DNA of 64,000 nt from JAVDCA01 sp035293985 (GCA_035293985.1 DATGLS010000050.1:27941-91940); one strand, 5' to 3'. Positions 47,727-57,625 are shown, counted from the first letter of the stretch. Translations and numbers: made by a program. The notes: generated by a model not told the origin, from the letters alone.

Positions 47727-49526
47727 ATGCAGAATACCGACATCGCGAATCCGGACTACTTCCACAAAGTCGTCGATTGCCAGTGGGCCTGTCCGGCACA
47801 CACACCCGTCCCCGAATACATCCGATTGATCGCCGCAGGCCGCTACAGCGACGCCTACATGATCAATTGGAAGTCCAACGTGTTTCCCGGCATCCTCGGA
47901 CGCACGTGCGACCGGCCCTGTGAGCCGGCCTGCCGGCGCGGCCGCGTCGAGAAGGAGCCGGTGGCGATCTGCCGCTTGAAGCGCGTCGCCGCCGACTTCA
48001 AGGACGATATCCGTGAGCGCCTGCCGAAGGCCGCGACGCGCTGGAACGGCAAGCGCATCGCGTTCGTCGGCGGCGGCCCGGCCTCGCTCGCGGTCGCCCG
48101 CGATCTCGCCCCGCTCGGCTACGCCTGCGTCGTGTTCGACCAGGACCCGAAGGCCGGCGGGATGATGCGCACGCAGATCCCGAAATTCCGCCTGCCCGAG
48201 AGCGTGATCGACGAAGAGTGCGACTATATCCTCAACCTCGGCATCAAGTTCCGCGGCGGCAAGCGCATCGACAGCCTCAAAGCACTGCTCGCGGAAGGCT
48301 GGGACGCTGTTTTCGTCGGCTCGGGCGCGCCGCGCGGGCGCGACCTCGATATTCCCGGCCGTCAGGAAGCCAAGGCCAACATCCACATCGGCATCGACTG
48401 GCTCTCGAACGTCTCGTTCGGCCACATCAACAAGATCGGCAAGCGGGTCATCGTGCTCGGCGGCGGCAACACCGCCATGGACTGCTGCCGCTCCTCGCGC
48501 CGGCTCGGCGGCGAGGAGGTCACCGTCGTGGTGCGCTCCGGCTTCGAGGAGATGAAGGCCTCGCCGTGGGAGAAGGAGGACGCGATGCACGAGGGCATCC
48601 CGATCCTCAATTTCCTCGTGCCGAAGGAATTCAAGCACGAGAACGGCAAGCTGACCGGCGTGTTGTTCGAGAAGGTGAAGGCCGAATACGACGAGAAGAA
48701 GCGCCGCAAGCTGGTGCCCTCCGGCGAGCCGGATCAGCTGATTCCATGTGATGATGTGCTCGTGGCGGTGGGCCAGGAGAACGCGTTCCCGTGGATCGAG
48801 CGCGACATCGGCATCGAGTTCGACAAATGGGACATGCCCAAAGTCGATCCGAAGACGATGGCGTCGACCAACCCGAAGGTCTTCTTCGGCGGCGACGCGG
48901 CGTTCGGGCCCAAGAACATCATCTGGGCGGTCGCGCACGGCCACGAGGCCGCGGTGTCGATCGACAAGCTCCTCTCGGGCGAGGACGTCAACGACCGGCC
49001 GCTGCCGGCCGTCGAGGTGGTGAGCCAGAAGATGGGCATCCACGAGTGGAGCTACGACAACGAGATCTCTGCCGACAAACGCTACCGCGTGCCGCTGCGC
49101 GACAAGGTGATCGCACTCGCGGACATCAAGGCGGAAGTGGAACTCGGCTACGACCTCAAGCTCGCCCTCTCCGAGGCCGAGCGCTGCCTGAACTGCGACG
49201 TGCAGACGGTGTTCAGCTCCTCGCTGTGCATCGAATGCGATGCCTGCGTCGACATCTGCCCGATGGACTGCATCACCTTCACCCAGAACGCGGATGAAGC
49301 CGATCTGCGCACGCACCTGCAGGCGCCCGCCCTGAACCTCACCCAGGACCTCTACGTCCAGGGCGGCCTCAAGACGGGACGCGTCATGGTCAAGGACGAG
49401 GACGTCTGCCTGCACTGCGGCCTGTGCGCCGAGCGCTGCCCGACCGGCGCCTGGGACATGAAGAAATACCTCATCGAAATGACTCACGCAGGAAAGCCAT
49501 GCCAACCAGCCCGATCAGCGGCATAA
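47727..49526 (+). CDS. korC: NAD(P)-dependent Fe-S oxidoreductase subunit of a 2-oxoacid:acceptor oxidoreductase
   Basis: 599 residues. The N-terminal ~110 resemble the Fe-S helical domain of glutamate synthase small subunits (WACPAHTPVPEYIRLIAAGR; CDRPCEPACRRGRVEKEPVA). Two Rossmann units follow, for FAD (RIAFVGGGPASLAVARDLAP, ~118) and NAD(P) (RVIVLGGGNTAMDCCRSSRR, ~245). At the C-terminus two [4Fe-4S] motifs stand out: CIECDACVDICPMDC and CLHCGLCAERCPTG. It should pass electrons between NAD(P) and the oxidoreductase encoded next. GAGGAGGAA precedes the ATG. The gene overlaps the alpha-subunit gene by 28 bases. The symbol follows the Azoarcus KorABC system by analogy. Confidence 0.85.
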   Translation: MQNTDIANPDYFHKVVDCQWACPAHTPVPEYIRLIAAGRYSDAYMINWKSNVFPGILGRTCDRPCEPACRRGRVEKEPVAICRLKRVAADFKDDIRERLPKAATRWNGKRIAFVGGGPASLAVARDLAPLGYACVVFDQDPKAGGMMRTQIPKFRLPESVIDEECDYILNLGIKFRGGKRIDSLKALLAEGWDAVFVGSGAPRGRDLDIPGRQEAKANIHIGIDWLSNVSFGHINKIGKRVIVLGGGNTAMDCCRSSRRLGGEEVTVVVRSGFEEMKASPWEKEDAMHEGIPILNFLVPKEFKHENGKLTGVLFEKVKAEYDEKKRRKLVPSGEPDQLIPCDDVLVAVGQENAFPWIERDIGIEFDKWDMPKVDPKTMASTNPKVFFGGDAAFGPKNIIWAVAHGHEAAVSIDKLLSGEDVNDRPLPAVEVVSQKMGIHEWSYDNEISADKRYRVPLRDKVIALADIKAEVELGYDLKLALSEAERCLNCDVQTVFSSSLCIECDACVDICPMDCITFTQNADEADLRTHLQAPALNLTQDLYVQGGLKTGRVMVKDEDVCLHCGLCAERCPTGAWDMKKYLIEMTHAGKPCQPARSAA

Positions 49527-51343
49527 ACGACTTCGTCGTCCGCTTCGCCAACGTCAACGGCTCGGGATCGGCCAGCGCCAACGAGCTGTTCGCCCGCTCG
49601 GTGCTGCGCATGGGCGTCCCGGTCAGCCCACGCAACATCTTCCCGTCCAACATCCAGGGCCTGCCCACCTGGTACGAGGTGCGCATCTCGGGCGAGGGCC
49701 ATCTCGGCGCCCGCGGCGGCGTCGACTTCATGGTGGCGATGAACCCGCAGACCTGGGACAAGGACGTCACCTCGATCGAGCCGGGCGGCTACCTGCTCTA
49801 CGACTCGACCAAGCCCATTCCGGCCTCGCGGCTGCGGTCCGACATCACCGTGATCGGCGTGCCGCTCACCGCGATGTGCAACAAGGAATACACCGACCCG
49901 CGCCAGCGCCAGCTGTTCAAGAACATCATCTATCTCGGTGCCCTCTCGGCCCTTCTCGATATCGATCCGAACGAGATCGAAAAGCTGTTCGGCGAGCAGT
50001 TCAAGGGCAAGGAGAAGCTGATCGCGCCCAACATCAATGCGTTGCAGATCGGCCGCAACTGGGCGCTGGAGAACCTGAAGTGCCCGCTGCCGATCCGCGT
50101 GCAACGCTCGAACGCGGTCGGCGACCGCATCTTCCTCGAAGGCAACTCGGCCGCGGCGCTGGGCGCCGTCTATGGCGGCGCGACCGTCTGCGCCTGGTAC
50201 CCGATCACGCCCTCCTCCTCGCTCGCCGAGGCGTTCACGCGCCATTGCAATCGCCTGCGCGTCGACGCGGAGACTAAGAAGAACAAGTTCGCGATCGTGC
50301 AGGCCGAGGACGAGTTGGCCTCGATCGGCGTCGTCATCGGCGCGGGCTGGAACGGCGCGCGCGCCTTCACGGCGACCTCAGGTCCCGGCATCTCGCTGAT
50401 GCAGGAGTTTCTCGGCCTCGCCTATTTCGCCGAGATTCCCGCCGTCGTCTTCGACGTGCAGCGCGCCGGCCCCTCGACCGGCATGCCGACGCGCACCCAG
50501 CAGTGCGACCTCATCTCGTGCGCCTACGCATCGCACGGCGACACCAAGCACGTGCTGCTCTTCCCCGAGAACCCGACCGAATGCTTCGAGTTCGGCGCGA
50601 TCTCGTTCGACCTCGCCGATCGCCTGCAGACGCCGATCTTCATGCTGCTCGACCTCGAAATCGGCATGAACCATCACCTGTGTGCACCACTCAAGTGGGA
50701 CGACAGCCGCAAGTACGACCGCGGCAAGATCATGACCGCGGCAGATCTCGAGGCCGGCAAGGATTTCGGCCGCTACCTCGACGTCGACGGCGACGGCATC
50801 CCGTTCCGCACGTACCCGGGCACGCACCCGACCAAGGGCTCGTTCTTCACCCGCGGCACCTCGCGCGACCGCTATGCCAAGTACACCGAGGAAGGCGCGC
50901 CCTACGCCGACAACATGCAGCGCCTGCTGCGCAAGTTCGAGACCGCCAAGGACCTCGTGCCGCGCCCACTGCAGGCGAATGCGGCGAAGCCGACCAAGTA
51001 CGGCGTGATCTACTACGGCTCGACCGCGCCCGCGATGGACGAGGCGATCCACATGATCGAGGCCGAAGGCCACTTCGTCGATCGCCTGCGGGTGCGCGCC
51101 TTCCCGTTCCACTCGAGCGTGACGAGCTTCATCGCCGACCACGATTTCGTCTTCGTGGTCGAGCAGAACCGCGACGCCCAGCTGCGCTCGCTCATCGTCA
51201 ACGAATTGAGCATCGATCCGGTGCGCCTCGTGCCGGTGCTGCACTATGACGGCACGCCGATCACGGCGCGTTTCATCGCGCGCGCGATCAGCGACAAGCT
51301 CGATACCCTCAAAGTCACGCCGCTGCGCAAGGTCGTGTCATGA
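49499..51343 (+). CDS. korA: 2-oxoacid:acceptor oxidoreductase, gamma-alpha fusion subunit
   Basis: 614 residues. The N-terminal gamma-type domain (~1-190) reads FVVRFANVNGSGSASANELF and FPSNIQGLPTWYEVRISGEG; the alpha-type pyrimidine-binding domain begins near 205 with GNSAAALGAVYGGATVCAWY, PITPSSSLAEAF, then QAEDELASIGVVIGAGWNGA and FTATSGPGISLMQEFLGLAY, the classic signature. It binds thiamine diphosphate jointly with the beta subunit. The family oxidatively decarboxylates 2-oxoacids (2-oxoglutarate, pyruvate or branched-chain) with CoA; the substrate cannot be read. CAGGAAAG precedes the ATG at 49499. Overlaps genes on both sides. Confidence 0.9.
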   Translation: MPTSPISGINDFVVRFANVNGSGSASANELFARSVLRMGVPVSPRNIFPSNIQGLPTWYEVRISGEGHLGARGGVDFMVAMNPQTWDKDVTSIEPGGYLLYDSTKPIPASRLRSDITVIGVPLTAMCNKEYTDPRQRQLFKNIIYLGALSALLDIDPNEIEKLFGEQFKGKEKLIAPNINALQIGRNWALENLKCPLPIRVQRSNAVGDRIFLEGNSAAALGAVYGGATVCAWYPITPSSSLAEAFTRHCNRLRVDAETKKNKFAIVQAEDELASIGVVIGAGWNGARAFTATSGPGISLMQEFLGLAYFAEIPAVVFDVQRAGPSTGMPTRTQQCDLISCAYASHGDTKHVLLFPENPTECFEFGAISFDLADRLQTPIFMLLDLEIGMNHHLCAPLKWDDSRKYDRGKIMTAADLEAGKDFGRYLDVDGDGIPFRTYPGTHPTKGSFFTRGTSRDRYAKYTEEGAPYADNMQRLLRKFETAKDLVPRPLQANAAKPTKYGVIYYGSTAPAMDEAIHMIEAEGHFVDRLRVRAFPFHSSVTSFIADHDFVFVVEQNRDAQLRSLIVNELSIDPVRLVPVLHYDGTPITARFIARAISDKLDTLKVTPLRKVVS

Positions 51344-52395
51344 CATATCTCGCCAAGCCGAAATTCCATCATCCGTCGCTGCCGAAGAACGCGCTCGGCT
51401 ACACCCACCGCGACTACGAGGGCGCGATCTCGACGCTATGCGCCGGCTGCGGGCACGACTCGATCACCGCCGCGATCATCGAGTCCTGTTTCGAGCTCTC
51501 GATCCAGCCGCACCGGGTGGCGAAAATCTCCGGTATCGGCTGCTCGTCGAAGACGCCGACCTACTTCCTCGGCAACTCGCACGGCTTCAACTCGGTGCAC
51601 GGCCGCATGCCGTCGGTGCTCACCGGCGCCAACCTCGCCAACCGCGACCTGATCTATCTCGGCGTCTCCGGCGACGGCGACAGTGCCTCGATCGGCTTCG
51701 GCCAGTTCGCGCACGCCCTGCGGCGCGGCGTCAACATGGTCTACATCGTCGAGAACAACGGCGTGTACGGCCTCACCAAGGGACAGTTCTCGGCCACCGC
51801 CGACCGCGGCTCGAAGTCGAAGCGCGGGCTGATCAACGCCGACAGCGCGATCGACATGGTCGGGATCGCGCTCCAGCTCGGCGCGACATACGTGGCGCGC
51901 TCCTTCTCGGGCGACAAGGACCAGCTGGTGCCGCTGATCAAGGGCGCGATCGAGCACGAGGGCGCCGCCTTCATCGACGTGATCTCGCCGTGCGTCGCCT
52001 TCAACAACCATGTGGGCTCGACCAAGAGCTTCGATTACGTGCGCGAGCACAACGAGGCGGTGAACCGGCTCGACGTGATCACCGGGCGCGCCACCATCCA
52101 TCTGGACCAGGCGCCCGGCACCGTGCAGGTGGTCGAGCAGCACGACGGCTCGCGCCTCGTGCTGCGCAAGCTCAACGAGGACTACGACGTGCACGACCGC
52201 CTCGCGGCGATGAACTTCCTGCAGACCCACGCCGCCAAGGGCCAGATCGTCACCGGGCTGATCTATCTGGAGAGCGAGGCCGAGGACCTGCACGCCAACC
52301 TCAACACGGTCGAGGCGCCGCTCAATGCGCTCGGCGAGAAGGAGCTGTGCCCCGGCACAGCGGCGCTGGACAAGATCAACGCGAGCCTGCGGTGA
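51340..52395 (+). CDS. korB: 2-oxoacid:acceptor oxidoreductase, beta subunit
   Basis: 351 residues. TLCAGCGHDSITAAIIESCF contains the CxxC iron-sulfur ligands and GCGH motif; ISGIGCSSKTPTYFLGNSHG, then SVHGRMPSVLTGANLA and the thiamine-diphosphate motif GVSGDGDSASIGFGQF...YIVENNGVYGLTKGQFS are all present. It is coupled to the alpha gene by ATGA. With the two preceding genes it forms an enzyme that could reduce NAD(P) from a 2-oxoacid or, reversed, supply low-potential electrons. A stem-loop terminator follows at 52426. Confidence 0.93.
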   Translation: MTYLAKPKFHHPSLPKNALGYTHRDYEGAISTLCAGCGHDSITAAIIESCFELSIQPHRVAKISGIGCSSKTPTYFLGNSHGFNSVHGRMPSVLTGANLANRDLIYLGVSGDGDSASIGFGQFAHALRRGVNMVYIVENNGVYGLTKGQFSATADRGSKSKRGLINADSAIDMVGIALQLGATYVARSFSGDKDQLVPLIKGAIEHEGAAFIDVISPCVAFNNHVGSTKSFDYVREHNEAVNRLDVITGRATIHLDQAPGTVQVVEQHDGSRLVLRKLNEDYDVHDRLAAMNFLQTHAAKGQIVTGLIYLESEAEDLHANLNTVEAPLNALGEKELCPGTAALDKINASLR

Positions 52396-52425
52396 GTTCA
52401 ACAGCTCTTTCCTGAGCTGCCAACC

Positions 52426-52451
52426 AAAAGGGTCGCTCGCGGAACCCTTTT
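52426..52451. terminator. Bidirectional terminator after korB and the methyltransferase
   Basis: AAAAGGGT, a ten-base loop, then ACCCTTTT. The A and T runs on either side make it work in both directions, and convergent genes end at 52395 and 52464. Confidence 0.75.
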
Positions 52452-52463
52452 CGTTTCAGCCGC

Positions 52464-53522
52464 TCAGGGCCGGGCTTCCAGCACCATGTTGAACGGTGTT
52501 TCGGCGGCGCGTCGGAAACGCGTGAACCCACCGGCGCTCACCACCTGGCGCAGCCTGACCTCGCCGGCCTGCGCGCCGAGGCCGAGTCCAACTTCCTGCG
52601 CCTGCGAGGCCGGCGTGCAGACCATGGTCGAGCCGGCATAATACACCCGTCCGATCGGGTTGAAGTTCGCCGCCGGCTGGTCGTGCGCGAACGGCTCCAC
52701 GATCATCCAGGTGCCATCCGGCTTCAATGTCTCGTGCACGTGCGCGGAGGCGCCGACCGGATCGCCCATATCGTGCAGACAGTCGAAAAAGGCGATGAGA
52801 TCATACATCCCCGGATAGGTCTTCGCCTGTGCGACCTCGAAGCTGGTGTTGGCGGCCACGCCGGCTTGTGCCGCCGCATCGCGGGCGCGCTCGATCGAGG
52901 CCGGATGATAGTCGAAGCCGGTAAAGTGCGATCGTGGGAAGGCGCGCGCCATCACCACAGTCGATGCGCCATGCCCGCAGCCCACATCGGCAACCCTCGC
53001 TCCCTGCTCTAGCTTGGCGACGACGCCGTCCAACGCCGGCAGCCACGACGACACGAGGTTGGCATTGTAACCCGAACGGAAAAAACGCTCGGTGCCACGA
53101 AATAGGCAGGCGCTGTGGACGTGCCACGGCAAACCCCGGCCGCTCCGGAAAGCCTGCGAGACCTTCGGCTCGTCGATCCAGAACGCGGAGAGTACCTCGA
53201 AGGCGCCCGCCATGAAGGCCGGACTGTCTTCGTCCGCGAACACGATCGCCTGCTCGGCATTGAGATGAAAGGTGTCCTCATTCCTGTCGTATTCCACATA
53301 TCCGGCGGCTGCCTGTGCGCAAAGCCACTCGCGCACACAGCGCTCGTTCGTGTCCGTGCGCCCAGCAAGCTCGGCGGCGGTCATTCTGCCGCCGTCCCGC
53401 ATCGCCTTGTAGAGGCCGAGCCGATCGCCCAGCACGACCAGAGCGCCGGTTGCGACGGCGCCCATGTCGCCGATCATCCGACCGAGAAATGCATCGAGCT
53501 TGGATTGATCCACCTGCTGCAT
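52464..53522 (-). CDS. Class I SAM-dependent methyltransferase with N-terminal winged helix
   Basis: 352 residues. Residues ~1-100 form a winged-helix dimerisation domain (LGDRLGLYKAMRDGGRMTAA; ELAGRTDTNERCVREWL), as in Rv2258c-like and O-methyltransferase-like enzymes. The SAM-binding motif I is VADVGCGHGASTVVMARAFP near 173-192, with FTGFDYHPASIERARDAAAQ as motif II and DLIAFFDCLHDMGDP as motif IV. The substrate is unknown. It stands alone, facing the oxidoreductase operon across a shared terminator. Confidence 0.85.
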   Translation of the reverse strand: MQQVDQSKLDAFLGRMIGDMGAVATGALVVLGDRLGLYKAMRDGGRMTAAELAGRTDTNERCVREWLCAQAAAGYVEYDRNEDTFHLNAEQAIVFADEDSPAFMAGAFEVLSAFWIDEPKVSQAFRSGRGLPWHVHSACLFRGTERFFRSGYNANLVSSWLPALDGVVAKLEQGARVADVGCGHGASTVVMARAFPRSHFTGFDYHPASIERARDAAAQAGVAANTSFEVAQAKTYPGMYDLIAFFDCLHDMGDPVGASAHVHETLKPDGTWMIVEPFAHDQPAANFNPIGRVYYAGSTMVCTPASQAQEVGLGLGAQAGEVRLRQVVSAGGFTRFRRAAETPFNMVLEARP

Positions 53523-53871
53523 TGCATCCTCCCTTGAACGAGCAAATGGCTACACGTGGTACATTCCGGGGCCATAAGCGGCCCGATCGCATCGCCCCCG
53601 ATACCGCAATCACATTCTTAGCTGCGACGCCCCGATGGGTTTGCCCACATTCGCGTTCGCTCAACCCATCCTATGCTACCCGAAAGCAAAGCGCGTCCGA
53701 AGCGACGGGCTCCGGACGCGCGATCGTCACTCTACACTTACCGCCATGCGCCGCTCGGGCCGGCAATGCAAGCGAATTCGATCTATTCTCACTGTTCAGG
53801 CGTGCAGATCATGACCGGCCGATGCTCAGTCCTCGTGGCTGATGCATCAATCCTCGTCGCCAGTGTCGCCC
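53523..53871. other. Intergenic, no gene seen
   Basis: 349 bases with no protein-like frame and no evident RNA gene. It should hold the promoter of the methyltransferase gene and lies downstream of the chemoreceptor gene. Confidence 0.5.
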
Positions 53872-55968
53872 CTACGCCGCCCTGATCTTCGCCAGGAAGT
53901 CGTCGACCTGATGGCGCAGCCCATCGGCCTGCTTGCCGAGCGCCTCGGCGCTGGTGCGAACATCGGCGGCCGCATGGCCGGTCGCGTCGGCGCCGGTCGT
54001 GAGGCCGGAAATGTTGCTGTCCACTTCGCCGCTGCGGCGCGCGGCTTCCTGGGTGTTGCGGGTGATCTCCTGCGTCGCCGCGCCCTGCTCTTCCACCGCG
54101 GACGCGATCGAGGTCGCGACCGAGTTGACCTCGCCGATGGTGCCGCCGATGCGGCGCATCGCCTGCGCGGCCTTGTCGGCGACGTCCTGGATGGCGGCGA
54201 CCTGCTCGGAAATGTCGCCGGTCGCCTTGGCGGTCTGTGTCGCGAGCGCCTTCACCTCCGCGGCGACCACCGCAAAACCCTTGCCGGCGGCGCCGGCACG
54301 CGCCGCCTCGATGGTGGCATTGAGCGCAAGCAGGTTGGTCTGCTCGGCGATCTCGTTGATGAGGCTGATCACCTGGCCGATGCGCTGCGCCGCGTCGGCG
54401 AGCCCCTGCACGGTCTGGTCGGTCTCCTGCGCCTCGGACACGGCGCGGCCCGCGATCTCGGCCGCGTGCGTCGCCTGACGGCTGATCTCGCCGATCGAGG
54501 CGGTCAGCTCCTGCGTCGCGGCCGCGACCGTCTGCACGTTGGCGGAGGCGTTCGAGGAGGCGCCGGCCGCATCCTTCGCCTGGCGGGTGGTGTCGGCGGC
54601 GCTGGTTGAGAGCTTGTCCGACGTCTTTCGCATGTCTTGCGAGGCCGCGGCGAGCGCTTCGAGCGCGTCCCCGACATGGCGCTCGAACGCGGCGATGTGC
54701 GCGTCGACCGCCTTTTGTCGCGCCGCTGCCTGATCGCTGCGGCTCGACTGCTCGGCCTCGATGCGCGCCTTCTCGCCGGCATTGCGCTTGAAGGTGGTGA
54801 GCGCGCCCGCGAGCGCGCCGATCTCGTCCTGCCGCTCCGCATACGGCACCTCGACCGAGAGGTCGCCGTTCGCGACCGCCATCATGGCGCCCTGGATGCG
54901 CTTCAACGGCTGGATGACCCGGCGCGAGACGAGCACGAAACCGAACCCGGCAAACAGCGCGGCGCCGAGCAGCATCGTGAGCTTTACGATCAGCGTGCCG
55001 CGCGCCACCGCGACCTGCTCGCCGGCGTGCGCCTTGGCGGCCGCGAGCGCAGCCTCGGCGAGGTCGGTCACGCCGCCGAGCCGCGGCACCGTCTGGCTCG
55101 TCCACTCGTTGACCGCGATCGCCGGGATCTGGCCGGCCGCGAGCTGCGCGATCATCTGGTTGCGTTTGGCGAGGAAATCCGCGCCGAAGAAGCCGCTGTT
55201 GACCTTGTCGATCCCGCTCGTCAATGCCGGCGGCAGCGCCGCGCCGTTACGCAGCTTGTCCACCATCGCCCAGCCGGCCTCGGTGCGGCCGATCAGGTTC
55301 ATCTCGCGCTGCAGCTGCGCGTCGGTGAGTTTCTGCTTCGTCAACAGCGCGGTCGAGACGATGACCGAGGCATCGCCGCCGTTCTCGCGCACGATCCAGG
55401 CGGCGTCGCGCATCGCCATCATCTGGTCGACGAACGGATCCTGGTATTTGGCGAGCCCGACCAGCGTGTCGCTCAGGCGCGCAAGCACCTCAATCAGCTC
55501 GGTCGCTGCCGTTTCGAACTCCTTGGGCAGCCCAGGTCGCCGCGCGCTCTTCGGGTTGTTGAAATCGTCGTCGGCCTCCTTGGCGAGCGCGGTGAACTTC
55601 GACGTGGCCGCATCGAGCTCGCCGACCGCTGCATCGCGGTTCCGCATCTCGACCTGGCGCAGCGCCGCAAGCGCTGCGGTGAGCGCAGGCAGCTCGGCGG
55701 CGCGCGACTCGCTGACCTGGTGCAGCTGCACCGCGTCGGGCGCGCCGTCATGGGTGAGGATGCGCACCGTGAACGAGCGATCGAGGCGCAGATTGTGCAG
55801 ACTGCGGAACGCCTGGCCCTGGACCTCGGCGATGCGCTCGAGCCGGCCCGCGGTCGCGAGCGCGCTCCAGGCGTCCCAGGCGCCGATCGCGATCACGGCG
55901 ACGAGCGCAATGCCGACGATGGCGATGACGGATTGGAGGAGGAAGTTCGCAGAAACACGTTGAAGCAT
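53872..55968 (-). CDS. Methyl-accepting chemotaxis protein
   Basis: 698 residues. Membrane helix 1 at ~8-30 (LLQSVIAIVGIALVAVIAIG), a ~285-residue periplasmic sensor domain, membrane helix 2 at ~323-343 (LTMLLGAALFAGFGFVLVSR), HAMP at ~345-400 (QPLKRIQGAMMAVANGDLSV), and a signalling domain whose tip reads NLLALNATIEAARAGAAGKG followed by FAVVAAEVKALATQTAKAT. It senses an external ligand and controls CheA. The sensor has no recognised cache or 4-helix signature that I can name. No che genes are adjacent, as is usual for dispersed receptors. Confidence 0.92.
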   Translation of the reverse strand: MLQRVSANFLLQSVIAIVGIALVAVIAIGAWDAWSALATAGRLERIAEVQGQAFRSLHNLRLDRSFTVRILTHDGAPDAVQLHQVSESRAAELPALTAALAALRQVEMRNRDAAVGELDAATSKFTALAKEADDDFNNPKSARRPGLPKEFETAATELIEVLARLSDTLVGLAKYQDPFVDQMMAMRDAAWIVRENGGDASVIVSTALLTKQKLTDAQLQREMNLIGRTEAGWAMVDKLRNGAALPPALTSGIDKVNSGFFGADFLAKRNQMIAQLAAGQIPAIAVNEWTSQTVPRLGGVTDLAEAALAAAKAHAGEQVAVARGTLIVKLTMLLGAALFAGFGFVLVSRRVIQPLKRIQGAMMAVANGDLSVEVPYAERQDEIGALAGALTTFKRNAGEKARIEAEQSSRSDQAAARQKAVDAHIAAFERHVGDALEALAAASQDMRKTSDKLSTSAADTTRQAKDAAGASSNASANVQTVAAATQELTASIGEISRQATHAAEIAGRAVSEAQETDQTVQGLADAAQRIGQVISLINEIAEQTNLLALNATIEAARAGAAGKGFAVVAAEVKALATQTAKATGDISEQVAAIQDVADKAAQAMRRIGGTIGEVNSVATSIASAVEEQGAATQEITRNTQEAARRSGEVDSNISGLTTGADATGHAAADVRTSAEALGKQADGLRHQVDDFLAKIRAA

Positions 55969-56289
55969 GGGACCGCCTTCGCTCTCCGCGTGGCGAGTGC
56001 AATGCGCCGCGCAAACCCCTGAAAATGTATGCGGGGCGTGTTAATTCACCGTAAACCAAAGCCGGCTGACGCGACGTCAGCCCCGGCGCTGCTCAGGCCC
56101 CGGTTGCACGCATCCATTGTTGCCGCCGCCAGTTGGCGCAGCACGGTGTGAATTGGGTGTTTTCGTTGGCGAGCGGTCCCGCGACTCTGTGACGAGCGGA
56201 TGAGGCGCCCCCGACCCCGACCACGTGCGCGACGCGAACGTTGTCGGCCCCCCTCCAGGGCCGCCCCTCCAGGGACGGCAAGGCGCTCG
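55969..56289. other. Intergenic with hairpin
   Basis: 321 bases without a gene. GGCTGAC-GCGAC-GTCAGCC (56064-56082) forms a perfect seven-base stem without a T run. The minus strand ends a short frame with TQFTPCCANWRRQQWMRATG, which is not supported by a start. Confidence 0.45.
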
Positions 56290-57606
56290 CTACGCGCCGG
56301 CCTTCGTCCGTCCGATGCTGTCGTAGACGAAGCCGAGCTCCGCCATCTCGTCGGGGCGATAGACGTTGCGCAGGTCGATCAGGACCGGCTGCTTCATCGA
56401 CTGCTTGATGCGCTCGAGATCGAGGGCGCGGAACTGCTCCCATTCGGTGACGATGACGAGCGCGTCGGCGCCCTCGGCGCAGGCGTAAGGACCGTCCGCG
56501 AACGCGACGTCGGGAAAGTCGTGATGGGCGTGCGCCATGCCGGCCGGATCGTAGGCGCGCACTTTGGCGCCCATGTCCTTGAGCGCCGTGATCAGCGGGA
56601 TCGAGGGCGCCTCGCGCAGGTCGTCGGTGTTCGGCTTGAACGTGAGGCCCAGCACCGCGACGGTCTTGCCGCGCAGGTTGCCGCCGAGCGCGCCCGACAC
56701 CTTGCGCGCCATGGCGCGTTTCCTCTGGTCGTTCACCGCCGCGACCGTCTCGACGATACGCAAGGGCGCGGCGAAATCCTGCCCGGTCTTGATCAGCGCC
56801 AGCGTGTCTTTCGGAAAGCACGAGCCGCCGAAGCCGGGGCCGGCATGGAGGAATTTTGCGCCGATGCGGTTGTCGAGGCCGATGCCGCGCGCGACCTCCT
56901 GCACGTCGGCGCCGACCTTCTCGCACAGATCCGCGACCTCGTTGATGAAGGTGATCTTGGTGGCGAGGAAGGCGTTGGCGGCGTATTTGATCAGCTCGGC
57001 GGTGCGCCGGCCGGTGTAGAGGATCGGCGCCTGGTTGAGATAGAGCGGGCGATAGACGCCGGCCATCACGGCCTTGGCGCGCTCGTCGGTGACGCCGACG
57101 ACGATGCGATCGGGATGCTTGAAGTCCTGGATGGCGGCGCCCTCGCGCAGAAATTCCGGATTGGAGACCACGGCGACGTCGGCGTCGCCCCGCGTCTCGC
57201 GGATGATGCGCTCGACCTCGTCGCCGGTGCCGACCGGCACGGTCGACTTGGTCACCACCACGGTGAATCCACGCAGCGCCGCCGCGATCTCGCGCGCGGC
57301 TGCATACACGTAGGTGAGATCGGCGTGGCCGTCGCCGCGCCGCGACGGGGTGCCGACCGCGATGAACACCGCGTCCGCCTCGCCGACCGGCGCCTTGAGG
57401 TCGGTGGCGAAATCGAGCCGCCCGCCCGCCATGTTGTCGGCGACCAGGCGGTCGAGATCGGGCTCGTAGATCGGGATCCGTCCCTTGCGCAGGGCCTCGA
57501 TCTTGCTCGCGTCCTTGTCGACGCACGTCACGTGATGGCCGAAATCGGCGAAGCACGCGCCGGACACGAGTCCGACATAGCCGGTGCCGATCATCGCGAT
57601 GCGCAT
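56290..57606 (-). CDS. ugd: UDP-glucose 6-dehydrogenase
   Basis: 438 residues. Starts MRIAMIGTGYVGLVSGACFA with the NAD-binding GxGYVG motif; later VTKSTVPVGTGDEVERIIRE, NPEFLREGAAIQDFKHPDRI, FINEVADLCEKVGADVQEVA and the catalytic Cys in FGGSCFPKDTLAL; the UDP-binding end is VLGLTFKPNTDDLREAPS. It oxidises UDP-glucose to UDP-glucuronate for polysaccharide synthesis. It stands alone; other members of the family (UDP-ManNAc dehydrogenase) are less alike. A REP-like repeat sits upstream. Confidence 0.93.
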   Translation of the reverse strand: MRIAMIGTGYVGLVSGACFADFGHHVTCVDKDASKIEALRKGRIPIYEPDLDRLVADNMAGGRLDFATDLKAPVGEADAVFIAVGTPSRRGDGHADLTYVYAAAREIAAALRGFTVVVTKSTVPVGTGDEVERIIRETRGDADVAVVSNPEFLREGAAIQDFKHPDRIVVGVTDERAKAVMAGVYRPLYLNQAPILYTGRRTAELIKYAANAFLATKITFINEVADLCEKVGADVQEVARGIGLDNRIGAKFLHAGPGFGGSCFPKDTLALIKTGQDFAAPLRIVETVAAVNDQRKRAMARKVSGALGGNLRGKTVAVLGLTFKPNTDDLREAPSIPLITALKDMGAKVRAYDPAGMAHAHHDFPDVAFADGPYACAEGADALVIVTEWEQFRALDLERIKQSMKQPVLIDLRNVYRPDEMAELGFVYDSIGRTKAGA

Positions 57607-57625
57607 GGGCAGCTTACCTTTGCCT

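Noticed and set aside
48218..48751. Plus-strand frame overlapping the korC gene
   Set aside because: Arg-rich shadow in an alternative frame without start signals.
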